Part shown: piece by piece, positions 53,524 through 62,155 of the stretch | How positions within the stretch are numbered: position 1 is the first letter of the stretch | How the letters are laid out: each line of letters begins with the position of its first letter | NCBI RefSeq assembly: GCF_014639235.1 | Contig: NZ_BMFU01000004.1 | Location: forward strand, 365,222 to 429,221 | DNA: 64,000 nt | Direction: 5' to 3' | Source of the DNA: Paenibacillus silvae | GTDB lineage: Bacteria > Bacillota > Bacilli > Paenibacillales > Paenibacillaceae | The notes under the pieces: model-generated | Database searches by the model: none | Told to the model about the DNA's origin: nothing | Seen by the model: the letters and a program-made list of their open reading frames with translations, nothing else | Position numbers and translations under genes: made by a program

Positions 53524-53754
53524 ATGGAAGAATTAGTAAGCATAATTGCTAAGGCTTTGGTCGATCATCCGGAAGATGTGGCGGTTCGGACGGTTGAGAA
53601 AGACCGGCTTGTCGTTTACGAGTTAACGGTGCATCCCGACGATGTCGGAAAGGTGATCGGAAAACAGGGACGAATCGCAAAATCTCTTCGTACGGTCGTC
53701 ACATCAGCAGCAGTTAAGATGGATAAACGGGTTACCGTTGATATCATATCTTAA
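53524..53754 (+). CDS. khpA: KH-domain RNA-binding protein KhpA
   Basis: 76 residues, a single KH domain (YlqC family) with the GKVIGKQGRIAKSLRT GxxG loop near residue 43. KhpA with KhpB binds many RNAs and affects cell elongation and division in Firmicutes. It sits between rpsP and rimM, as is usual, with GGAGGG upstream. A strong hairpin follows right after the stop. Confidence 0.95.
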   Translation: MEELVSIIAKALVDHPEDVAVRTVEKDRLVVYELTVHPDDVGKVIGKQGRIAKSLRTVVTSAAVKMDKRVTVDIIS

Positions 53755-53760
53755 AGATAT

Positions 53761-53800
53761 ACGAAAGGGGGTTAGGATGCATGTCCTAGCCCCTTTTCGT
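53761..53800 (+). terminator. Terminator-like hairpin after khpA
   Basis: 17-base arms (ACGAAAGGGGGTTAGGA with TCCTAGCCCCTTTTCGT, two weak positions) around a six-base loop. The T run lies inside the 3' arm. Confidence 0.75.
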
Positions 53801-53922
53801 GCATGCTGAACTTAATATGTTGGATTAGTTATTGAATTAAAATATTTTGTGGTATGAGTTACTTCGGAGTAGTGCAGGGGACGGAATCGATTCTGGAGAA
53901 GCGTTAGCGTTCGCCTTTATCA

Positions 53923-53960
53923 CCTCATTTTCACCTTTTATAATAGTTCAAAAAATGAGG
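53923..53960 (+). promoter_or_regulatory. Inverted repeat around a -10-like box ahead of rimM
   Basis: CCTCATTTT and AAAATGAGG (nine-base perfect arms) enclose TATAAT (53939-53944). The -35 region is unclear. The rest of the 301-base khpA-rimM gap has no gene; the 100 bases before rimM are rich in CG-containing short repeats. Confidence 0.35.
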
Positions 53961-54055
53961 GGGTAACAGCGATCGGAAGAACGAACCGTCGCCGGAACGG
54001 CCGTACGAGAGTCGAAGTACCTGTTTATTTTGATTGAATACCGTAGGAGGATTGT

Positions 54056-54568
54056 ATGGCAGAGTTTATGAATGTAGGTAAAATTGTAAATACACACGGG
54101 ATTCGCGGCGAATTGAAAATCATGCCTTTGACTGACTTTCCTGAGGTTCGTTTCGCTAAAAATGCCGAGATGTTCCTGTTTACTTCGGATGATCGGCCGG
54201 TGCCGGTTACAGTGGAGTCTGCACGTTTGCATAAAAATATGTATATTGTTCGTCTGAAAGAATACGGCAATATTAACGAAGTAGAGAAGTTCAAAGGCGG
54301 AATGGCAAAGGTATCGAAGGAAAATCTGGCCGATCTGGAAGAAGGAGAATATTATTTCCATCAGATCGTGGGATGTTCTGTAATTACCGAAGAAGGAGAA
54401 ACCCTTGGTACCATTACGGAAATTCTAACACCTGGTGCCAATGACGTCTGGGTTGTCAAAACACCGGGAGGTAAAGAGGTGCTGATTCCGGTGATTGATG
54501 ATGTTGTACTGGATGTGGATGTGGAACAAAAGCAGGTCAAGATTCACCTGATGGAAGGACTGCTGTAG
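54056..54568 (+). CDS. rimM: 16S rRNA processing factor RimM
   Basis: 170 residues. It binds ribosomal protein S19 and helps 30S subunit maturation. N-terminal domain starts FMNVGKIVNTHGIRGELKI; C-terminal PRC-barrel domain (about 95-168) includes YYFHQIVG, GANDVWVVK and LIPVIDDVV. ATG 54056 follows TAGGAGGA. The trmD start is two bases after its stop. Confidence 0.96.
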   Translation: MAEFMNVGKIVNTHGIRGELKIMPLTDFPEVRFAKNAEMFLFTSDDRPVPVTVESARLHKNMYIVRLKEYGNINEVEKFKGGMAKVSKENLADLEEGEYYFHQIVGCSVITEEGETLGTITEILTPGANDVWVVKTPGGKEVLIPVIDDVVLDVDVEQKQVKIHLMEGLL

Positions 54569-54569
54569 C

Positions 54570-55331
54570 ATGAAGGTGGATGTTTTAACATTATTTCCTG
54601 AAATGTTCGACGGGGTATTCAGTACGAGCATTTTAGGAAAGGCACAGGACAAAGGGCTGGTTTCGCTCGGGGCGACCAATTTCCGTAATTACGCAACCAA
54701 TAAACATAATACTGTGGATGATGCGCCTTATGGCGGAGGTGGGGGCATGGTGCTCAAGCCTGACCCGATCTTTGCTGCGGTAGAAGATATACTGGAGCAG
54801 CGCGGAGAAGCCACAGCGGCGATGAAAGCCCCGCGAATCATTCTGATGTGTCCGCAGGGTGAAACGTTCACGCAGAAGAAGGCAGAGGAACTCGTTCAGG
54901 AGCAGCATCTGATCTTTATTTGTGGTCATTACGAGGGCTACGATGAACGTATTCGTGAATTTCTGGTGACGGATGAACTGTCCATTGGCGATTATGTGCT
55001 TACTGGCGGTGAGCTTCCGGCCATGGTGGCCATTGATAGCATTGTGCGGCTGATTCCAGGTGTGTTGGGGAACGAGACAAGTGCAGTAACGGATTCATTC
55101 AGTACAGGGCTGCTCGAATATCCCCATTATACGCGTCCGCCTGATTTTAGAGGTATGAAGGTACCTGATATGCTTCTATCGGGCCACCATCTGAATATTG
55201 AGGCCTGGCGTAGAGAACAGTCTCTGATTCGTACGCTGGAGCGCAGACCTGAACTGCTGGAGACGGCGGAGCTGACCGATAAGGAACGCAAATGGCTTGA
55301 ACAGTACAAGGCTGAACGTGAGAAGAAGTAG
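54570..55331 (+). CDS. trmD: tRNA (guanine37-N1)-methyltransferase
   Basis: 253 residues. It methylates G37 next to the anticodon to prevent frameshifting. The knotted SPOUT fold shows LTLFPEMFDG, DDAPYGGGGGMVLKPDP, ICGHYEGYDERI and LTGGELPAM, then the substrate-binding SGHHLNIEAWRREQ. It starts one base after the rimM stop, with the site inside the rimM end. A terminator follows, so rplS has its own promoter here. Confidence 0.96.
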   Translation: MKVDVLTLFPEMFDGVFSTSILGKAQDKGLVSLGATNFRNYATNKHNTVDDAPYGGGGGMVLKPDPIFAAVEDILEQRGEATAAMKAPRIILMCPQGETFTQKKAEELVQEQHLIFICGHYEGYDERIREFLVTDELSIGDYVLTGGELPAMVAIDSIVRLIPGVLGNETSAVTDSFSTGLLEYPHYTRPPDFRGMKVPDMLLSGHHLNIEAWRREQSLIRTLERRPELLETAELTDKERKWLEQYKAEREKK

Positions 55332-55363
55332 TGTAAAAGAAAAATAGCCAAGCTACACATCGA

Positions 55364-55406
55364 AAAAAGCCGAGAAGACAGCTAATGCTGTGCTTATCGG
55401 CTTTTT
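55364..55406 (+). terminator. Terminator after trmD
   Basis: AAAAAGCCGA/TCGGCTTTTT outer stem with inner AAG-CAG/CTG-CTT, ending in five T. Confidence 0.85.
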
Positions 55407-55460
55407 GCATTATGTGGAGATGAGAGTTTTGAAAATCAGGCTGCAACCCTGGGTGCTGAT

Positions 55461-56408
55461 CTAGGGCTTCTCACTGAGGATGTTGGAGCCTGTTCGCAGC
55501 AAGGTGGCCATATCGGTATCACTGGTGACGGTCAAGCGGGGTAACACCATAGGTGAGTCGCCAGGATGAACGAATCCGGGTCTAACCGTGAACCCCATGC
55601 GATATCCATGCTGATGCAGCTTATATATCATCTGTTCGCTAAAGTAACCATACGGATAGGCGATATAAGGTGTATTGATACCGATGTGCTTGATTTGTTC
55701 AATATCGTGGTCCAGCAGGCTGGTATCGAGTGTAACGGGCAGATCGTCTCCGCACACCATATATCCCTTGTGATGCAGATCGTAGGTGTGACTGTTGTAT
55801 TCAAATACATCACTTCCGGCTTTCATCTCAGGCCAGGAAATATCGCTTTTTTTGCTAGGGTTAAAATCCACCGGTTTGGGCTGAATTCGACTTCCAATCA
55901 CAAAAAGAGAAGCATGGAAATGATATTTTTTGAGCACCGGATAAGCTAACGTATAATTGTTCTGGTATCCATCGTCAAAGGTGATGACGATTGATTTTTT
56001 TGGCAAAGAAATCTCGCCGTTAACATACTTTTCAAGCTGGTCGAGGGTGATTGTCTTATATCCGTTATCGTACAAATATTTCATATTCTCTTCAAATGAG
56101 TCCAGATCAATAACTGATTTATTGTGAGGCTCGCGATTGTCCAAGCGAGGGGTAACATAATGATACATGAGTACCGGGACTTCTGTAGCCGTGCCTGGTT
56201 TGACAACAAAGCTTGAGCGATCGAGCTTGGATCGCATGGAAAAGTCAGGATGTGAGAATGTAAACATCTTGCGCTGTACGACATTCCAGGACGAGCAGGC
56301 TTTGTGGGATAATGCGTTTGTTGGATGATTGACAGCATATGCGTATAAAGTAATGGTGCATGTGAGCAAGGCAGCGGCGACAAGCAGAATTTTTTTTGTG
56401 TACTTCAT
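55461..56408 (-). CDS. Polysaccharide deacetylase (NodB family), membrane-anchored or secreted
   Basis: 315 residues. N-terminal signal or anchor helix (about 5-24), then the NodB domain (about 135-300): TFDDGYQNN holds the catalytic Asp and the metal Asp, and NSHTYDLH holds the metal His pair; YPYG is motif 4. Before it lies LMYHYV (residues about 80-85). Such enzymes remove acetyl groups from peptidoglycan, or occasionally from xylan or chitin. It is inserted on the opposite strand between trmD and rplS, which are usually adjacent. ATG 56408 follows AAGGAGAA. Confidence 0.9.
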   Translation of the reverse strand: MKYTKKILLVAAALLTCTITLYAYAVNHPTNALSHKACSSWNVVQRKMFTFSHPDFSMRSKLDRSSFVVKPGTATEVPVLMYHYVTPRLDNREPHNKSVIDLDSFEENMKYLYDNGYKTITLDQLEKYVNGEISLPKKSIVITFDDGYQNNYTLAYPVLKKYHFHASLFVIGSRIQPKPVDFNPSKKSDISWPEMKAGSDVFEYNSHTYDLHHKGYMVCGDDLPVTLDTSLLDHDIEQIKHIGINTPYIAYPYGYFSEQMIYKLHQHGYRMGFTVRPGFVHPGDSPMVLPRLTVTSDTDMATLLRTGSNILSEKP

Positions 56409-56679
56409 GTTTCTCTGTTTCTCCTTTAACGTTCATCTATGTCTTTAGTTTGTATAAGTAGCTCGCGGAACGAGCGTATTACTACATGATAGACGATCTT
56501 CTATGTCGGAAAGTTACATTATTTTATCCTGCTTAAAGGTTGACTTTTTCATCTTACTGGAAATTAGTTCTTCAGTTATTATAGGAAGTCAGGCATGTTA
56601 TGCATATTCATATATATAAGAAAGAGAAGTGCTTGTCGCGTAGTCTACTGTATTGCTGCTCATTGCTGTTTATTTTTTC

Positions 56680-56708
56680 TTGTGTTTTGATATGCCACAT
56701 GATACAAT
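56680..56708 (+). promoter_or_regulatory. Sigma-A promoter of rplS
   Basis: TTGTGT and TACAAT are 17 bases apart, with a T-rich stretch upstream. Transcription would start near 56715, leaving about 95 bases of leader. The rest of the gap back to 56409 shows nothing gene-like. Confidence 0.6.
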
Positions 56709-56810
56709 AAGTCTGTTGTGTGGAATACGGCGGTCCTCTATGGATAATGAAGGAGACAAGGTGATCTCTGGAAGAAGTATGAACGCCTGTACGGAAGGAG
56801 GGAGTCATAG

Positions 56811-57152
56811 ATGAATATCGTTCAAGCGATTACTCAAGAACAACTTCGCAAAGATATTCCGAGTTTTCGTCCTGGTGACACTTTGAAAGTGCACGTTAAG
56901 GTAATCGAGGGAACTCGTGAGCGTATCCAATTGTTCGAAGGTGTTGTGATTAAACGTCGCGGTGGTGGAATCAGTGAGACTTTTACAGTTCGTAAAATTT
57001 CTTACGGTGTAGGTGTGGAAAGAGCTTTCCCGCTTCATTCCCCTAAAATCGAGAAAATCGAAGTGGCTCGCCGTGGTAAAGTGCGTCGTGCGAAGCTTTA
57101 TTATCTTCGTGAACTGCGCGGTAAAGCAGCGAGAATTAAAGAAATTCGTTAA
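56811..57152 (+). CDS. rplS: Ribosomal protein bL19
   Basis: 113 residues. Large-subunit protein at the 30S-50S interface. Motifs FRPGDTLKVHVKV, RIQLFEGVVIKRRGGGISETFTVRK and RRAKLYYLRELRGKAARIKE are diagnostic. ATG 56811 follows AAGGAGGGAG. Its own promoter and a 95-base leader lie upstream; a short terminator lies downstream. Firmicutes often carry an L19 autoregulatory leader there, but I could not confirm that fold by eye. Confidence 0.97.
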   Translation: MNIVQAITQEQLRKDIPSFRPGDTLKVHVKVIEGTRERIQLFEGVVIKRRGGGISETFTVRKISYGVGVERAFPLHSPKIEKIEVARRGKVRRAKLYYLRELRGKAARIKEIR

Positions 57153-57168
57153 TATAACGGATACCGGG

Positions 57169-57197
57169 AAGGGCTTGGAGACAAGCCCTTTTCGTTT
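57169..57197 (+). terminator. Terminator after rplS
   Basis: AAGGGCTTG/CAAGCCCTT nine-base stem with four-base loop, then TTCGTTTTT. Confidence 0.85.
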
Positions 57198-57453
57198 TTG
57201 TCCGGGAAAAGTTGAACCGGAGGTACACTTCCGAGTAAAATGGTATGGCGGATATGCGGCGTAAAGTCCGGGAGGATTGGACATCAGTTATCAAAGGCAT
57301 TTAAAATTGTGGGTGAATGTACTGTAATGCTTGGCTGCAAGAATTACATAACTGAGTGGAGTTTTTTGCTTTCTATGCTTGATGCTGGGATGCGGCAAAA
57401 GACTGGATGTATTCTGCTATAAACATGTACTGTGAAGAGAGGAAGATCTTAAT

Positions 57454-58074
57454 ATGGAACAAGAAGTTCAACAGGACCAGGGCATACCTGCCGAAGAAAA
57501 AAATAATCGATCCAAAAAAGCGAAAAATGAAATTGTGGAGTGGCTGAAGGCCATTGTGATTGCATTGGTGCTGGTCATTCTGATTCGCTGGCTGCTCTTC
57601 AAACCATTTGTAGTGGACGGGCCGTCCATGCAGCCGAACTTCTCGACAGGAGAACGTGTCATTGTCAATGAAATTCTGTACGATATCCGTGAGCCCAAGC
57701 GTGGTGAAGTTATCGTCTTCCATGTACCTTCCGAAGGACGGGATTTCATTAAACGTGTCATTGCGGTAGCTGGGGATACGGTGCAGGTTCAGGGAGATAC
57801 GGTAACGGTTAACGGACAGAAGGTTAACGAAACCTATATCCAGGGTGCTATCGATGCAGCCGAGGCGAATGGCGGTACGTATAACGTGAAGGATTTCCCG
57901 AATGAACAATTCCCGGATGGCAAGGTGCCGGCAGGGCATGTGTTTGTTATGGGAGACAACCGTCCGAACAGTACAGACAGCCGGATGATCGGTTATGTCT
58001 CATTGAAAGATATTATTGGCCGTGCGGATGTTATTTTCTGGCCAATTGGAGAGATTAAGTGGATCAACCACTAA
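57454..58074 (+). CDS. lepB: Signal peptidase I
   Basis: 206 residues. It cleaves signal peptides from secreted proteins. One N-terminal membrane helix (about 30-48) after a charged, Lys-rich start. The catalytic pair is Ser58 (DGPSMQPN) and Lys100 (RDFIKRVIAVAGD); box E is VMGDNRPNSTDSR. Size fits the Gram-positive one-helix SipS/SipT type. ATG 57454 follows AGAGAGGAAG. The 300-base gap before it has only the rplS terminator and no gene. It is followed by rbgA after 35 bases. Confidence 0.93.
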   Translation: MEQEVQQDQGIPAEEKNNRSKKAKNEIVEWLKAIVIALVLVILIRWLLFKPFVVDGPSMQPNFSTGERVIVNEILYDIREPKRGEVIVFHVPSEGRDFIKRVIAVAGDTVQVQGDTVTVNGQKVNETYIQGAIDAAEANGGTYNVKDFPNEQFPDGKVPAGHVFVMGDNRPNSTDSRMIGYVSLKDIIGRADVIFWPIGEIKWINH

Positions 58075-58109
58075 CATTCAAAGTATGTATTAAATGAGGT
58101 GAAGACAAG

Positions 58110-58973
58110 GTGACGATACAATGGTTTCCAGGTCATATGACCCGAGCCAGACGCCAGATTCAGGACAAGTTGAAGCTCATTGACGTGGTCATCGAACTGT
58201 TGGATGCCCGTCTGCCTGTCTCCAGCCGTAATCCGATGATCGACGAGATTTTGATGGATAAACCACGTATGATTTTGCTGAACAAGTCGGATTTGGCCGA
58301 TGCCAAGGTGACGCAAGAGTGGATTGAATATTTTAAAAAAGAAGGCATTACAGCGTTTCCTGTGGATGCTTCCACAGGCACAAACGTAAAGGATATTCCT
58401 GCTCAGGCAAGACTTCTTCTCAAGGAGAAGATCGACCGTCAATTGGCAAAAGGCATTAATCCCCGTGCTGTTCGAGGGTTGATTGTCGGTATTCCAAACG
58501 TAGGCAAATCGACATTAATCAATCGGCTGGCTGGACGCAGCATTGCTGCGACAGGAGATCGTCCGGGTGTAACGAAGGGCCAGCAGTGGATTAAAGTAGG
58601 CAAGGAGATGGAACTGCTGGATACACCCGGCATTCTGTGGCCGAAGTTTGAAGATCAAAATGTCGGGTACCGTCTAGCTGTGACGGGTGCAATCAAAGAG
58701 GAAATTTTGAATGCAGAAGACATTGCGTTCTTTGGAATCAGTTATCTGATGCGTTATTATTGGGATGCGCTTGAAGAGCGGTACGGTCTTCAGGAGTTCT
58801 CCCGGGATGCAGATGATTCCGACAGCGTAATTGCTATCATGGAACAGGTTGGCCGAATCCGCGGTTGTGTCATTAGCGGTGGACGTATCGATCTGGAAAA
58901 GGCATCGCGGGCGTTTTTGCGGGAGTTACGCGCAGGTAAGATGGGACGTTTCTCAATGGAAGCTCCTTATTAA
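58110..58973 (+). CDS. rbgA: Ribosome-assembly GTPase RbgA (YlqF)
   Basis: 287 residues. A circularly permuted GTPase needed for late 50S subunit assembly. The G motifs come in permuted order: G4 NKSD at residues 58-61, G1 GIPNVGKST at 127-135, G3 DTPG at 171-174. N-terminus MTIQWFPGHMTRARRQI is typical. GTG start behind GAGGTGAAGACAAGG. It lies between lepB and rnhB as in Bacillus, here with a terminator and 415 bases before rnhB. Confidence 0.95.
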   Translation: MTIQWFPGHMTRARRQIQDKLKLIDVVIELLDARLPVSSRNPMIDEILMDKPRMILLNKSDLADAKVTQEWIEYFKKEGITAFPVDASTGTNVKDIPAQARLLLKEKIDRQLAKGINPRAVRGLIVGIPNVGKSTLINRLAGRSIAATGDRPGVTKGQQWIKVGKEMELLDTPGILWPKFEDQNVGYRLAVTGAIKEEILNAEDIAFFGISYLMRYYWDALEERYGLQEFSRDADDSDSVIAIMEQVGRIRGCVISGGRIDLEKASRAFLRELRAGKMGRFSMEAPY

Positions 58974-59003
58974 GTAGAGACAGCATTACAAGAGCCGAAG
59001 GAA

Positions 59004-59037
59004 GCGGCCGTTACCGGATTACCGGGAACGGTCGTTT
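59004..59037 (+). terminator. Terminator after rbgA
   Basis: CGGCCGTT-CCGG pairs with CCGG-AACGGTCG around a short loop, followed by five T. Confidence 0.8.
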
Positions 59038-59388
59038 TTGTGTTCATAGCAAGGGTCAATGCTAGATGAAATTCGATTTTTTTGGAAGAGAATTGAAGTA
59101 AAGTGTGCTTGGTGGAATTGATTCTTCTGTATATGAGTGGTCTAGTAATCATGTTATGATAATTGGTAGTGCAAATTTGTAGAAACATCTGTTTGCATGT
59201 ATTCAATTTCACCTGAAAACAACCGATAAATGAAGACATCACGATGTTGTAGTATTCCTTTTTAAAACGAAACGTTGTGCAGTGATTTGATTCAATCGAA
59301 ACAAAGATACGAGTGTCAACGTCTAACGTTTAATAGATGGTAAGGAACCACACGGCTGTATGAATCAGGTGTAAAGGAGATGAAAAAC
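59038..59388. other. Gene-free AT-rich gap before rnhB
   Basis: About 350 bases with no convincing gene on either strand and no strong repeat. It must hold the promoter of rnhB, but no pair of good -35/-10 boxes was found. Confidence 0.5.
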
Positions 59389-60093
59389 ATGGCTGTCAAC
59401 GATGAAATGCTTGAGCTGCAGCTGCCCGATCAGCCGGGCAAACGGAAGAAAAAGAAAAAGGAAGCGAGCGAACCGCAGGACCTGTTGTTGTATGAGCGGG
59501 AATATTGGGGGAGCGGCTTTGAATATATTGCCGGGATAGACGAGGTAGGGCGCGGTTGTTTGTTTGGGGATGTCGTTGCGGCTGCGGTTATTTTGCCTCC
59601 AGGGCTTATTTTGGAAGGGGTGAATGATTCCAAAAAGCTGTCCGAGAAAAAGCGCGAAGCGTTGTATGACATAATTATGGAGAACGCACTGGCTGTTGGC
59701 GTAGGATATGCAGATGCCGAAACGATTGATCGAATGAACATTAAACAGGCGGCTAGAATGGCGATGAAACATGCTGTAGAGGCACTCAGTGAAACCCCAC
59801 ACTATCTGCTGGTCGATGCTGAAAAGGTAGATGTGAATATTCCGCAGCTGTCTATTATTAAAGGGGATGCGAATAGTCAATCTATTGCTGCCGCGTCCAT
59901 TGTGGCGAAGGTAACGAGAGATCGTCTGTGCAAAGGAGAATGGGATGCGTTATACCCGGAATATGGTTTATCGGTACATAAAGGTTACGCTACGCAATTT
60001 CATCGCGAACAGATTATGGCACTCGGGGCTACGCCGATGCATCGGCGCAGTTTTCTCGGTAATTTGTTAGGAGAGCAGCAAACGCTGTTTTGA
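59389..60093 (+). CDS. rnhB: Ribonuclease HII
   Basis: 234 residues. It removes RNA from RNA-DNA hybrids and single ribonucleotides from DNA. The acidic site is in YIAGIDEVGRGCLFGDV (Asp-Glu), with the later Asp residues in LVDAEKVD and the SIAAASIVAKVTRDR motif. An N-terminal extension of about 45 residues is charged and Lys-rich. ATG 59389 lies nine bases from AAAGGAG; an ATG at 59380 touches that site. It starts a run of four closely packed genes. Confidence 0.94.
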   Translation: MAVNDEMLELQLPDQPGKRKKKKKEASEPQDLLLYEREYWGSGFEYIAGIDEVGRGCLFGDVVAAAVILPPGLILEGVNDSKKLSEKKREALYDIIMENALAVGVGYADAETIDRMNIKQAARMAMKHAVEALSETPHYLLVDAEKVDVNIPQLSIIKGDANSQSIAAASIVAKVTRDRLCKGEWDALYPEYGLSVHKGYATQFHREQIMALGATPMHRRSFLGNLLGEQQTLF

Positions 60094-60124
60094 ATTGGAA
60101 CTTCTCGGAAGGAGGGGGAGAGAG

Positions 60125-62155
60125 TTGAATATCAGCTCTATGATTCGTGGTTTGATTGGAGACGGCAAACCAGGGAATGCCAAGCCGCTCGAATTAAAGG
60201 AGGGTCAGGTTGTTCGTGGCTCTGTGGTAAGCGTATCGGATGATGGGGGCGAGGCCGTGCTGCAGATTCAAGGCGTGCAGGTACGTGCCAAACTGGAGAC
60301 TCCACTCCGTCCGGGCGAAACGACACTGCTTCAGGTTCAGCCTCCAGGTGAAAATGGCATGACCGTGATGAAGCCAGTTGCGGGTTCTCTGACAGAACTG
60401 CCGCAGGCTTCACTGAACAATCTCATGCAGGAGGTTGGTCTGCCTGACACCAAGGACAACCGGGAATTGCTGATAGCGATGCAGCGCAGCGGTCTGCCTT
60501 TGACCAAGGATAATGTAGCGATGGTACAAACGATGATGGCAGCCAAGCCTGCCCAAGTGCCTGTGGAAGAATGGGTACAGGCAGCGGGGATTGCTTTTCA
60601 GCGCGGACTTCCTGTGACGGCAGAGACAGTAAAAGGATTACATCAGACTGTATTTGGACCTCCGCTGCATCAGCTGTTGAGCGGATTAGCGGAGCAGCTG
60701 GAGTCTCTGCTCTCTCAGACAGGTAAACCGGTTCCGGGAGGAGAGGCAGCGACCAATGCCAAAGTTGGAATTGTAACGGGACAGCCCGGAACTTCTGCAC
60801 CGCTTGCTGCTGCGGCTGTCCAGCCAGAAGGCGAGGCAGCCACAGCGGCAGCTCTTGTGAATCGCCCGGCGGCGGGAATGCCAGGGGCAGCTGCCTTGTC
60901 CTCGCAGCAGCAGGCTCAGACTACGCAAGCTGCTAATGCTGCCTCAGCAGCGAGTGGTGGGGAAGCTGCCGCTGGCGATGTGAGTCAGACGTCGAAAGGA
61001 AGCATGCCGCAACAGACGAGCCAGACGCAGGCCAGTCCTGAGGCTGGCGCGAAAGGGGCTGCCAGCCAGGCTGAAGCGGCTGGCAGAGGCAGTGCAGGTA
61101 TTCCGGCGGGTAGCGGAATACCCGGGGAGAGCCCGCGAGCTGCGGACGCGGGCATGAATGGCAGCCGCCCGGGAACTCCGGGGGCGGCGGAAGCTGTGGC
61201 TGGCCGCGGAAACGCCGGCCAGCCTGAAGGGGCGGCCGTGCGCACAGACGGCCGCCCTGACACGCCTGCTGCTGCGGCAACGCAGTCCGCAGCAGGCCAG
61301 GCCGCGCCAGCGGCGCCTACGCCAGCGCAGCTGGCGCCCAAGCTGCTGGCGCTGCTGGACGCGCTGCGCAGCGCGTCCACTGCCGCCCCTGCTGCGCAGC
61401 AGGGCGGCCAGGCGGCTGCGGCTGCCGAAGGCTCGCCGCAGCCCTTGCCTGCCGCCGCACCTGCGGGCGCGGCGGCAGCGCACGCGCCAGTCACCCACGG
61501 GGGAGACCCGTGGGTGGGGCGCGTGTTGAAGCTGCTCGGTGCGGAGCACGAGCAGCAGGCCGTTCACGGCGCGGCGATGCAGCCGCGCGTGGGGGAAGCA
61601 GCGAGTCCGGCGAACGCGGACACGCTCAAGGGCTTGCTGCTGCAGCTTGCCAGCAGCGACAGTGCTCCGGCGGCACTGAAAGATGCCGCCGCCCAAGCGG
61701 TGCAGTATCTGACAGGTCAGCAGCTGCTGCTTACCACCGACCGCAGTGCAACGTTTGCACAGATGCACTGGTTTATCCCCATCACCGGCCCGGATGGAGA
61801 ACAGACCGCTTCGGTACAGATTCAGTCGCGCCGTGGTCAGCGCGGTGAGCTGGATGCGTCCAACTGCCGCTTGCTGTTTGATCTGGACATGAAGAGCCTG
61901 GGACATACGCTGGTGGATGTGCATGTGGTGAATAACATTGTCAGTCTGCGTGTGCTTAATGACAATGAGGGGATGGGAGCTTTGCTGGAGAGCGGCCGTG
62001 AGAGGATACAGCAATCACTCGACAAGCTGGGATATCAGTTGCTGACCTTCAGGGCAGAGTCTTGGCCTGCAGGGCAGGAGGCTGGGGCAGAGCGAACCGT
62101 GACCGCAGCAGACTACAGCCCTGAGCGATATAAAGGGGTTGATTTCAAAGTATGA
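60125..62155 (+). CDS. FliK-like protein with long low-complexity linker (YlqG position)
   Basis: 676 residues from TTG 60125, eight bases after AAGGAGG. N-terminal 220 residues include a small beta domain (GQVVRGSVVSVSDDGGEAVLQ; PGETTLLQVQPP). Residues about 220-480 are Ala/Gly/Gln/Pro-rich low complexity and GC-rich. The last part (about 535-650) resembles the FliK C-terminal hook-length domain: LDMKSLGHTLVDVHVVNNIV, then LLESGRERIQQSLDKLGYQL. FliK tells the flagellar exporter to switch substrates by touching FlhB, and the next gene encodes an FlhB-like domain. No other flagellar gene is near. The role is unknown; the match is by pattern reading only. Confidence 0.75.
   Translation: MNISSMIRGLIGDGKPGNAKPLELKEGQVVRGSVVSVSDDGGEAVLQIQGVQVRAKLETPLRPGETTLLQVQPPGENGMTVMKPVAGSLTELPQASLNNLMQEVGLPDTKDNRELLIAMQRSGLPLTKDNVAMVQTMMAAKPAQVPVEEWVQAAGIAFQRGLPVTAETVKGLHQTVFGPPLHQLLSGLAEQLESLLSQTGKPVPGGEAATNAKVGIVTGQPGTSAPLAAAAVQPEGEAATAAALVNRPAAGMPGAAALSSQQQAQTTQAANAASAASGGEAAAGDVSQTSKGSMPQQTSQTQASPEAGAKGAASQAEAAGRGSAGIPAGSGIPGESPRAADAGMNGSRPGTPGAAEAVAGRGNAGQPEGAAVRTDGRPDTPAAAATQSAAGQAAPAAPTPAQLAPKLLALLDALRSASTAAPAAQQGGQAAAAAEGSPQPLPAAAPAGAAAAHAPVTHGGDPWVGRVLKLLGAEHEQQAVHGAAMQPRVGEAASPANADTLKGLLLQLASSDSAPAALKDAAAQAVQYLTGQQLLLTTDRSATFAQMHWFIPITGPDGEQTASVQIQSRRGQRGELDASNCRLLFDLDMKSLGHTLVDVHVVNNIVSLRVLNDNEGMGALLESGRERIQQSLDKLGYQLLTFRAESWPAGQEAGAERTVTAADYSPERYKGVDFKV

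Noticed and set aside
57240..57422. 60-codon open frame between rplS and lepB
   Set aside because: No ribosome-binding site, no recognisable product, and atypical composition.
60944..62014. 356-codon antisense frame in the GC-rich part of the FliK-like gene
   Set aside because: Long open frames on the opposite strand are expected in GC-rich Ala/Gly coding DNA; the product is Arg/Cys-rich with no known pattern.
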